NCBI GenBank assembly: GCA_012934845.2
Contig: WNNJ02000950.1
Coordinates: 178,112 to 242,111, forward strand
DNA from: Pomphorhynchus laevis
Lineage: Eukaryota > Acanthocephala > Palaeacanthocephala > Echinorhynchida > Pomphorhynchidae
Direction: 5' to 3'
Length of the DNA: 64,000 nt
Below are positions 56,701 through 64,000 of the stretch, piece after piece (position 1 is the stretch's first letter; each line of letters starts with the position of its first letter). The notes beneath the pieces are model-generated. The model saw only the letters and a list, made by a program, of their open reading frames with translations, searched no databases and was not told where the DNA came from. The position numbers and the translations under genes are program-made.

Positions 56701-59700
56701 AACTCAATACACCTTGATTCACAACATGCTAAATTTTAACCTGTCATATTGGTATTGTTTGCCCGATACTGCATGCAATGATACATCCAAACTCATCAGA
56801 AGACTGTGCACATCCGTAGTTTCGTTTTCAATTCTATTTGCACTTTTAATAGCTTATCTCGATTGGTGGGTCTATTGCGCCTTACCGAATAGGCTAACAA
56901 TTCAGTACAGCTAGAAACTGATGTGATCTCCTGATCACACCGTATTATATATAAATATTAGTTTTGTAATATTTCGATGACTACTGCTATTTAATCAAAT
57001 GATCCTGAATAGAATCATCTATTGATGATAAATATCTTCTTTTATAATATATGATAATCATTGCAGTAGCCGTCGAAATGTTATACTAATATTTGATAAA
57101 TCAGCAATTTATTTCAAGTTCCATAAATATAGAATTGATATATATAGCAATCATATCTATAATAAGTATTTGCAATCAATCAAATTAATATTCTTTATCA
57201 TTAACAAAAATTGGATATATAAATAGTAGACTGTATATTGGTCTTTTAAGAACCTAAAGGAAATTTATCACGATATGGTTGCTGCAGAAGCTGAAAGTGG
57301 TATTGTGTGTAGGATATTTTCTTCTATTGTTTTACTGTTATTTATTTGTTTGTCTTATTTACCTACAGGATATAGTGTTAGCCTTATTGTGGATTATCGT
57401 GTTTTACTTCAATTCGATAAGAAAGATCTTGCAAATTATATTAGAAACGTGTCAAGACTTAAGCGAAATACATTTGGTGTGATATTAAATCAGATGTTTA
57501 TTAGACGACAGGACAAATTAGAACTGAATGAATCACAGGAAATGAATGTGTTACAGTTTAGATCTGGTGAAAAACTGTAAGTCTATATGTTTTAATTCAT
57601 CTTTGTAAATTTATACCGATACAATCAAGTCCCATGTGGCACTATAGCTCATACAATTTCAGTATTTTAGATATCATTAAGCCATAGAATTCTTATTAAA
57701 CTTTACTTCAATAAACATTTTATTTTTAAAGTGTATTCACAGCGTTTAAACATCTAACATATTCAGCTATCACCCTGGACGGTACTAGTTATGTTTTAAA
57801 TAGTTCATACATGGCCGTTAAACTGGCGTTTCTTTAAAAAACATCTATAATTTTAGCCGTTTTTAACATTTTAATTTGGTACAACAATTCCTTACTCCTT
57901 CATAATTTGCTTCCGTCAAATTAGGTAGTTTTCCACTTTTCGGTGCTTGACTAATTTTCCTGATCTTTCATCATTCTCTTTATAGTTTTTAAATTTCCTT
58001 TATTTTCATTTTTTCGCATTTAAAATTGAGTAACTGAAAATGCATTTTAAACGGTAAGTATCTAAAAGCTGTAGTCATGGCTTAAACTTATGAGACTACA
58101 CTACATCTGAATCAACGATATGATTTACTCTATTGCGAGATATGTGTTTTCTAGCACACATCAATACAGCTTGACACATCAGTTCGTTATTTTATTTCTA
58201 ATATATTTTTATAAATTAATTTAGCGCCTGTTCAATAAAGTATAGTTTGAAAGAATGTTGTTTCGACTTTTATATTACAACACGAACAGGAAAAAGGACT
58301 GAAACCTGTAATGCCTTTTAAAAACTTCGTCGGGATACTTTACCCGGAATGCATCTACCACAAACGCCTTGTCTCCAATGGGACGTTTCGACCTTTAAAA
58401 GAAGACTATTAAAGGAGCATTAGAAAAATTAATTAATCTTATATTCGAAAAAAATATACATATATGTTATAATATCAATAACACCTACCTATCTTACAAA
58501 TATTAAACCATCAAGTAATTATAAATATATGGACAAAATTGAATTAATAGAATCCTTAAATATTTTGATAAATCAAAATTATTTAAAGATAGAGACATAT
58601 ATATTTAGACAAATAAAAGGTGTTCGAATGAGAGGTAATATTATCCAAACTATAGCTGACTTGTTTTTAAGCTTTATAGAATATGAATTTGTTCATAACT
58701 GTGTAAAAACTAAATCTAAACAATATAAATATATAAAATATATGTTTCGATACATTGATGATATATGTGTATTTAATTCTAATAATTTTTATTCAATTAG
58801 TGAGCACATTTATCCAGAAAGCCTCATTCTTAATAAAATCAATAATTATGATAAAGGTGTATATCTAGATATGAACATTAAATTAACATTAACTAAAACT
58901 ACTTTTAATTTATATCGTAAAGATGACATATTTAAATTTACAAGAAACATGTTTTTGCATGAGCATTCATGCATACCATGTAATATAAAATATAATACAT
59001 TTAATAATGAAATTTTAAGAATTGCAACAATTTGTAATGAAACATATTTATATATCATATTTAATGATATATAGATACATATTTTAAACTAGGTTACTAT
59101 AAAAATAAAATCAAACAGGGAATAGTAAAATATATAGATCAACACAATAATATTAAAAATAAATTTAAAATCATTAGTGGAAATTTTAATGGATGGATAA
59201 TAAATAATATACTTTGTATAAGAATATAATAATGTACAATCAAATTATTAGAAGAAATGCATCATTAGCATGTATTTAACCCGGCTGCTATGTTGGGTTG
59301 AGGAATTGGGCCGAAACCGTTATATCATAGCAGTTCCTCCTGATGACCTATATTTCTTATTCTTATACAACGTCTGTTATTTATTAGTAAATTCATTAAA
59401 ATTGACTTTTATTAAAAATTTCAATATTTTTTAACTTGATATTAGTTATATAAAATTTTATAGCAATTATTTATTATCTAATCATTAAATTTTGATTTAT
59501 TGATTTAGCATCATTATTTATATTTATTTTTTATTTTATAATTAAATTAAATACGTAAACTCAGTTGCTGAATTGATTAGTCGACTCATCACTACAAGAT
59601 AGCATCATCAATGTGGCCCTGTAGCTACACAACTTCCAAGATTCTTGATCCTTAGTAAATCTCTGAACGGAATTTGCAAAGCGCACACTCCTTCACGGGT

Positions 59701-60207
59701 TGTTCAGCCTTACATCTGACACCAGGGAATTGAAAAGTGACTTCACAGGGAGCAGTGTGATGTCGCTCCTTCCGTCATTAGCGTGCTAAGGCGTAATGCT
59801 AGAATAAATACTACATGATTGTACAGCACTAACTATAGCGCGAGCATAAGCTCTAGTGCTAATGCTAAAATCACGTTACTACATATAGTAATTGTTCACT
59901 TGGAATACATCATGTTCAACTATAATTAAAGTATAGTTTCCTGTTGTTATTATAATGAACAGTTGAGAAATCTGATTATAACGTCATCATAATTTTTAAT
60001 ATTCTTTGTTTTCTATTTTTACTCCACCACCTAATAACATAATTATTGAATAATCTATATTTCAGCTTGTAGTTATGATTTTTAAATAAGTATCCGTTAA
60101 TTTTGTCGTTAAGGTATGTTCAGGTCTTGTCTGATAAAGTCCTTGTAATATTCAGTACGACATTTAAGGATCCTGAAGATGCCGTAATTTATAAGGTTTT
60201 CTTACAG
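53707..60207 (+). CDS. ARPC2: Arp2/3 complex subunit 2 (p34-Arc), 5' part
   Basis: ARPC2 is a core subunit of the Arp2/3 complex, which nucleates branched actin filaments at the cytoplasmic cortex. Exons 53707-53783, 53843-53877, 54273-54320, 54414-54441, 54836-54901, 55692-55720, 57369-57576 and 60114-60207 chain in phase. They read MILLDSHNRIIEE, FADFDDVLYHIS, VLKFYEQIQ, THFEKIKKY, GYSVSLIVDY, SRLKRNTFG, YVQVLSDKVLVIFSTTFKD and VIYKVFLQ, in the order of ARPC2. The well-conserved exons are certain. The three micro-exons 54414, 54836 and 55692 rest on phase plus weak similarity. The C-terminal third (HREPPLEL... onward) lies beyond 64000. The protein is clearly diverged from vertebrate and fly ARPC2. 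Confidence 0.88.
53843..53877 (+). CDS. ARPC2: ARPC2 exon 2 (35 bases)
   Basis: Encodes SIKKGTDILFA, leading into the conserved FADFDxVLYHIS. Acceptor tttttcag, donor gtatgt. Phase 2 to 1. Confidence 0.85.
54273..54320 (+). CDS. ARPC2: ARPC2 exon 3
   Basis: Encodes DFDDVLYHISAMKSKY. Acceptor tttatttcag at 54272. Two donors are possible: 54321 (gtttgc), which keeps phase with the next candidates, and 54329 (CAG|gttaat), a better consensus but leading to a stop in the next exon. Confidence 0.75.
54414..54441 (+). CDS. ARPC2: ARPC2 candidate micro-exon (28 bases)
   Basis: Flanked by gtttttcag and gtaatt. In phase from 54320 it reads TLPNIMLQR. This region is not conserved in ARPC2, so support is splice signals and phase only. 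Confidence 0.45.
54836..54901 (+). CDS. ARPC2: ARPC2 candidate exon (LKFYEQ)
   Basis: Reads KNLHINTQIKATVLKFYEQIQ, matching the ARPC2 strand SISLKFYKELQ. Acceptor aacag at 54835, donor gtttac at 54902. Phase 2 to 2. Confidence 0.6.
55262..55452. mobile_element. Inverted-repeat element with two hammerhead-like cores
   Basis: Arms of about 65 bases (TTGATCAAAATARAGGAG, TTTTATTTGATA) in an ARPC2 intron. Left arm, -: CTGAAGA (55338-55344), C, GCUA...UAGC, GAAATATC (55317-55320 reversed), UUU/AAA stem I. Right arm, +: CTGAATA (55369), T, a perfect 7-bp stem II GCTAACA/TGTTAGC, GAATTATC. Each arm has lost a different core base. Confidence 0.65.
55692..55720 (+). CDS. ARPC2: ARPC2 candidate micro-exon (29 bases)
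   Basis: Reads THFEKIKKY with a split G, parallel to ADELLKRVYG of ARPC2. Acceptor cttcaaagccag at 55691, donor gtcagt at 55721. Its phase 1 exit fits the entry of the 57369 exon. The usual SFLVNPES loop would be missing. Confidence 0.5.
55725..55771. repeat. 17-bp perfect inverted repeat
   Basis: GTAATGGCCATATTTAA (55725-55741) is the exact complement of 55755-55771 with a 13-base loop that itself contains TATATGGCC. It starts 4 bases after the candidate ARPC2 micro-exon donor. Confidence 0.75.
55772..57368 (+). other. ARPC2 intron, nothing recognised
   Basis: AT-rich. The frames at 56714-56914 and 57275 (before the acceptor) have no support as exons. Confidence 0.5.
57369..57576 (+). CDS. 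ARPC2: ARPC2 exon (GYSVSL)
   Basis: Encodes GYSVSLIVDYRVLLQFDKKD, SRLKRNTFGVILNQMF and LQFRSGEK, matching GYNVSLLYDLENL, MLKRNCFASVFEKYF and YRDDET of ARPC2. Acceptor acctacag, donor gtaagt. The hydrophobic leader read upstream from an ATG at 57275 is intron. Confidence 0.88.
58111..59692 (+). mobile_element. YIDD-type retroelement (copy G) in ARPC2 intron
   Basis: The longest copy. The leader from 58111 is almost identical to copy F. The frame 58529-59074 has MDKIELIESLNILINQNYL, GVRMRGNIIQTIADLFLSFIE, FRYIDDICVFNSNNFYSI, YLDMNIKLTLTKTTFNLYRKDDIFKFTR and HEHSCIPCNIKYN. A deletion near 59050 removes the FLQNHLNNLID segment and breaks the frame. The 3' UTR and the extra 105 bases shared with copy C run to about 59692. 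It lies in the sense orientation of ARPC2. Confidence 0.8.
60114..60207 (+). CDS. ARPC2: ARPC2 exon (VIFSTTFKD)
   Basis: Encodes YVQVLSDKVLVIFSTTFKD and AVIYKVFLQ, matching YVESKKDRVTVVFSTVFKD and VVIGKVFMQ. Acceptor cgttaag at 60113, donor gtaagg at 60208. It ends in phase 0, and the next exon is not found before 64000. Confidence 0.9.
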
Positions 60208-60394
60208 GTAAGGTGTGTGTATTTTGAATTTTTAAAGAATGCTCATCCTACAAGCTGATTCGTATTATAAGAGCTATTTGGATTTAAATGTTTTATTTTT
60301 TTTATTTTTTATATTTCAAGATTTTAAATTTCAATAAATACATACAAAAAACCAGACAAAATCAAAAGTGTCAATTTGAAATTAGAGGGTCACC

Positions 60395-60580
60395 ATGATA
60401 CTCAATAAAGCAGGTGGCGTTGCTTCGCTACACTGCCGCGCTCAGTCGCTGCATGATTTAGTTAAAAGAGCACACTTCTCCGGTTGTGCGCCTTAGTTTA
60501 TTACCCAGATCCTGCAGGAACGCTATTACTCCTGGCCCTACTGCGCCCAGCGATTGCACACCAACTGACTTAAACAAGTA
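60395..60580 (-). pseudogene. R2-type LINE C-terminal remnant
   Basis: The - strand reads SVGVQSLGAVGPGVIAFLQD, LGNKLRRTTGEVCSF and IMQRLSAAV-RSNATCF. To my knowledge 'F..LG..L...TG......QR.S.A..R.NA' ends the proteins of the same R2-type LINEs as at 19.4 kb. Two stops are present. GC content is well above its surroundings. Confidence 0.4.
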
Positions 60581-60763
60581 TCGCTGTTCGTTACTTTATT
60601 TTATCTATATATAAAATATTTATATTGTGTATTAAAACACTTGATAATAACTCATTTTAAAAGGTTTTTATTTGTAATAACGATTGACTAATTGTAAGTA
60701 ATGAGTAACTAGGCTGATCTCATTTAGAGATTTTCAAATTCATATCATAAAAAGAAAAAACTG

Positions 60764-60806
60764 AATAATGTATTCACCTCTCTAAAAAGAGAGGTGAACA
60801 TTATTT
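60764..60806. repeat. Fold-back hairpin (11-bp perfect core)
   Basis: TTCACCTCTCT (60773-60783), loop AAAA, AGAGAGGTGAA (60788-60798). Pairing continues outside (AATAATG...CATTATT) with a 2-base bulge. Confidence 0.7.
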
Positions 60807-62929
60807 TGTGTAAATACAAAATAACGTATTTTAATATCAAAAGTGTTTATTGAAGAAGAAGGTTTTTAAAGTGGCAAATATTAGTTTTAAGATATCTGTC
60901 ACTTACAAGTTAACTAAAATATAAGTCTTTTTAAATTCCAGTTCTGTAAAGATAGAGGTAAACATTTTTAAATTGAACATATAAGAATGATGCAGGAATA
61001 GTTGAAGAAAGAGTGTTGCATAGTTTAGCCCTCCCCACCATTCGAGTGAGAACAGAACGATACACGGTAAGCGAAAATGTCGTTGAACATATAATGTAAC
61101 AGTAGAAATACTACACAACGAAATCGAATGTGTACATTTATTTGATAGTGTAGGTAATATAAGCTGTGAAGAGGAGTTTGCATTTATAATATTCTACATG
61201 AAAAATGTTACGGTAAACCTTATGTTAAAGTTCTATCGGAACAGTTTCGTGTTTTTTAACGGAAACTAATAAATATTTCGTTTTGAACAACTGAAACCGA
61301 TCCATAAACGTTAAATTAAAGCGTGTATCTTAGCTTGCAATGCAAAAAAAGATTTTGTGGAGTAGAAGTGTTTATTAAAAGTCAAAGCATATAAATCTTC
61401 AATATTAACAATTTGATTTGAAAATTAAATTTAAAAAGAGGAAGTTATTCTTTTTATTCTTTGCAAATGTCTGATTACTACACTTTTTCTCTTGTTAATG
61501 TAAAGTTTGATCATAAAAAGTTTATATGAGGTACTGATAATGATAACTCTTATATATTGTGCTTTTAAATTTAACTTTATTTGATACTAGTTTAAAGATA
61601 TTAATGTTTTTCACTAATCACACATGCTTTAGTTTATATTTTGAGTCTACTTGCTTTGTGAGATATTCGTCGAATACTAATTGGCAATCGGTATTGGCGA
61701 TCAGAATTAGCTGATATATTGTTTTAAGGTTTCATTATATATAGATTCATTATATACGCATACATTTAACTTTACGAAGTTATACCCTTTTTTTTCGAAA
61801 CATGCTTTCTATTGGAGATATCTAATATGTATGACTTGCTCTTCTCAAGCTACTAGATATATTATATATATTACGATAATTTACCCTAAAGACTTAAAAA
61901 TAAATGAGCAGAGGCTTTTAAACTATGTACTATACGAATCTGTTATTTCCGACGAAATAGTCAAAAATTTGAAATCACCTAAATAATCTTTGATGTATTT
62001 TGGTTATTTAAAATTAAATTTGATCACTCTCGAAAAGATGTAAATTGTAAGTTTACTTTTTATTAGAAATATCAAACATGTGATATCAACATGATAACAG
62101 CAGAATTTATCTAAGGTAGCCGTTGATATCATATTTTTTGAAATATTATGCAATGGATCTTTTGATTCTATAAATTTTCACTCTAAAATAATAATTATCA
62201 CTTTTAAAATGATAACTATCACTTTCAATGTGATAAATGTTAATTCCAGTGTATATTTATAAAAATCAAGTTAATCTAAAAAATACAATGTTTTCTGCTA
62301 TTATTTAAAAAACTTAAAATGCTATATCATTTATTCTAAGTGTGTTTGCAACCACTCGTATATACTAGCGATGTGTCTGTGGAATATCACGAGTTGACGC
62401 TCCTTGTCGCTTCGTTAATTGCTGCTTCCGGAAACAGTAATATTTTGCACCAATTTTCTTTCATATGAAAGTTTGTTTCGAAAGCTGGAAATTGAGTCAT
62501 TGGTTCGGCAAGTCTTCACGAATAATTCAAATTATTTGCAATATAAAATTTCTAATTACCGTATTTCATAACTCTTGATTTATGTCCATATTTGCTCTAT
62601 AGGATTAAGCATTAGGCTATACGGTATCAATTTTATAATACTATGTTCTCTGTAATCCTCTTCAAGGATATCTTTCTCTTTAGAGTGGCACGACACATTG
62701 CATATTACCATTGTGATAGGCACAAAATATGCGCTTTTCGTGTTCATTTCCGAGCGGCTACCTTATTAAAATATCCACTTATAATTTAGTATTTCTCAAA
62801 CCCGATTGTGCTAATTACACCCAGTAAGGTGTACATTTGTACATTTGGGTGACACGGCACCTGGTTTCATCGTATCTCTTTTCTGATCGACATTCTCTTT
62901 GGATTATGCACACATTAAAAGTTAAAGAA
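60807..62929. other. ARPC2 intron or downstream, nothing recognised
   Basis: AT-rich with no open frame of note. A small direct repeat of ATAAYTATCACTTT occurs near 62190-62235. The next ARPC2 exon was searched for by eye and not seen. Confidence 0.45.
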
Positions 62930-62965
62930 TTATTGGAGCTAGACCAAAGGAAAGAAGATTTTTTT

Positions 62966-63012
62966 TTGATATTTCGTTAACTTCTGTTATCATCGTCAGA
63001 AAATTACAACGT
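62966..63012 (-). ncRNA. Hammerhead-like motif 3' of Penelope endonuclease
   Basis: Reads CTGACGA, T, GATAAC-AGAA-GTTAAC (stem II, one mismatch), GAA, self-complementary ATAT, C, then AAAA that can pair with TTTT just 5' of CTGACGA as stem I. All invariant core bases of CUGANGA...GAAA are kept. The extra T before stem II is the one departure, and every copy in the window has an extra base there. Confidence 0.55.
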
Positions 63013-63376
63013 TTTGTTTAATGTCCACGTTTTTATAAATAAAATTTAAAACGATCTCCCTCTATTTTCTTAAAGCAGGTGATGCTGTTATTAGCAATAA
63101 ATAGCTGCTTTTAGTGGTGTTCAAATTTTTGACACGATTTCGGCAATTTTTGAAGGTACACAAAACGCAATGAAAAATTATGATTCAAAATAGTTTAGAA
63201 ACAAAAAATAATAATCACAATAATATTTTCGTTCAAAATAGTTAATTTGAAAAAATTAGAAAAATATAAAAATCATAATTAAAAGTACTAGAAAAATTAA
63301 ATAAAGTATAAAAATAAAATAGAAAATATTATTTAAACAAAGAATCGTTTATGGCATATTTTTAAAATATTTAAAG

Positions 63377-63697
63377 TTACGTCAGATTTATTATTCGGTA
63401 TAATAATATTGGAGATTTATGAGTGTAATAAGCCTCAAGAATTTTTATATTCAAACAGTTGGTTTCTTTTGCTAAAACAACAGTATTATTGTAGTCAATA
63501 TTGTGATCTAAATTTAAACTATGGTCTACAATAGCGCTACTTACGCCCTTTTTGAGTGTGTATTTGCGTGGTTTTAATCTAGTCTCTAATGGTTGGTCTG
63601 TTTGACCCACATATATTTTATCGCATTCTAAACAAGAAATTTTATAAACAACTCCATCATTATCATATTTGGGTTTCTTTTTCAAAATTTTCAGCAA
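63377..63697 (-). CDS. Penelope GIY-YIG endonuclease domain
   Basis: A 106-codon intact frame with VVYKISCLECDKIYVGQTDQ (GIY-YIG motif with C-x2-C insert), ETRLKPRKYTLKKGVSSAIV, DHSLNLDHNIDYNN and NIKILEAYY (putative catalytic Glu). It matches the C-terminal endonuclease of canonical Penelope elements better than the copy at 46 kb. The RT that should precede it is missing. Confidence 0.85.
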   Translation of the reverse strand: MLKILKKKPKYDNDGVVYKISCLECDKIYVGQTDQPLETRLKPRKYTLKKGVSSAIVDHSLNLDHNIDYNNTVVLAKETNCLNIKILEAYYTHKSPILLYRIINLT

Positions 63698-63780
63698 CTT
63701 TATGTAACTTTATATTAGAATTCTATTAGATAAAAACGGTTTTCCATCATATATATATATATATTTGTTGTAGGTAATTT

Positions 63781-63867
63781 AATAAATAATTATTGGAGCT
63801 GGATCAAAGAAAAGAGGAAATATCAAAAATTCCTCTTTTCTTTGATCCAGATCCAATAATTATTTAT
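63781..63867. repeat. Long near-perfect hairpin (38-bp arms)
   Basis: Left arm 63781-63819, right arm 63830-63867, one mismatch (GGAGCT/AGATCC), loop of about 10 bases ATATCAAAAA. Both arms are the terminal sequence of the Penelope family (GGATCAAAGAAAAGAGGAA). Confidence 0.85.
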
Positions 63868-64000
63868 CAATAATGGATCATTATCAACTATTTAAAAGTT
63901 TAATCTTAACAAAAAATATATTTATCATAAATACATGTTTATACAAAAACAACTAGTTTATCCGTTTTGGTACTTTTGTAGAAAGGCTTTTTAATGGCCC

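Larger units (their letters stand above)
62930..63867 (-). mobile_element. Truncated Penelope-like element
   Basis: From the 3' end (ATTGGAGCTAGACCAAAGG, 62930) through a hammerhead-like motif (62970-63010) to a complete GIY-YIG domain (63377-63697), all on the - strand. The other edge is a long hairpin (63781-63867) made of the same terminal sequence ATTGGAGCTGGATCAAAG in both orientations. The RT is absent. Confidence 0.7.

Noticed and set aside
57275-57368. Signal peptide or membrane protein start
   Set aside because: The hydrophobic stretch is the pyrimidine-rich tract before the ARPC2 acceptor at 57368.
63950-64000. Start of the next ARPC2 exon at the window end (tttgtag|aaagg)
   Set aside because: The few codons visible do not match the expected EFKEGRRASH segment.
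1-64000. CRISPR arrays, operons, bacterial signals
   Set aside because: The repeats here are satellites or transposon ends, and the genes are spliced and eukaryotic.

Overview
The window is animal nuclear DNA. It is AT-rich, has spliced genes with GT-AG introns, uses the standard genetic code, and carries a dense mix of metazoan transposable elements. Two host genes are recognisable, both on the + strand. The 3' three quarters of cytosolic alanyl-tRNA synthetase occupies about 589-12675 and its first exons lie left of the window. The 5' two thirds of ARPC2, the p34 subunit of the Arp2/3 complex, starts at 53707 and runs off the right edge. Both proteins are diverged from vertebrate and insect versions. 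Together with the element mix (Penelope-like, R2-type, CR1/Jockey-like and RTE-like retroelements, hAT, an integrase-type DNA transposon) this suggests a fast-evolving invertebrate. A flatworm would fit, but the sequence does not prove it.

Layout. 1-12675: AARS exons separated by introns that hold a hAT-like transposase remnant, Penelope reverse-transcriptase and GIY-YIG remnants, and two small hammerhead-like motifs. 13.2-14.2 kb: broken R2-type LINE pieces. 15.1-16.8 kb: a 14-bp satellite. 18.3-21.7 kb: LINE fragments and a nearly whole R2-type (restriction-like endonuclease) LINE. 21.8-29.6 kb: a CR1/Jockey-like LINE on the - strand, split by a complete hAT transposon (24836-28799) that has a perfect 8-bp target duplication. 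That hAT in turn contains an integrase-type (Ginger-like) element with a 5-bp target duplication and a retroelement tail. 29.9-31.5 kb: an RTE-like LINE. 32.5-36.6 kb: further LINE pieces and two tails of a repeated YIDD-type reverse transcriptase family. 37.7-47.4 kb: small inverted-repeat elements carrying hammerhead-like cores, and a Penelope element framed by the same motif in inverted orientation. 47.4-48.5 kb: a 154-bp satellite. 49.6-53.4 kb: more YIDD-type copies. 53.7-60.2 kb: ARPC2, with another YIDD copy in an intron. 60.4-63.9 kb: an R2-type remnant and a second truncated Penelope element with its hammerhead-like motif.

The main result is a set of about nine loci in which a CUGANGA...GAAA core, a variable stem II, and a 4-nt self-complementary sequence after GAA recur, mostly as face-to-face inverted pairs. 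At two loci the motif lies 300-400 bases downstream of a Penelope GIY-YIG endonuclease on the same strand. This fits the known presence of hammerhead ribozymes in Penelope-like elements and suggests a family of small non-autonomous derivatives. The second result is the YIDD-type reverse transcriptase family, with at least eight copies or pieces, a shared structured 5' leader and a 3' UTR with a potential pseudoknot.
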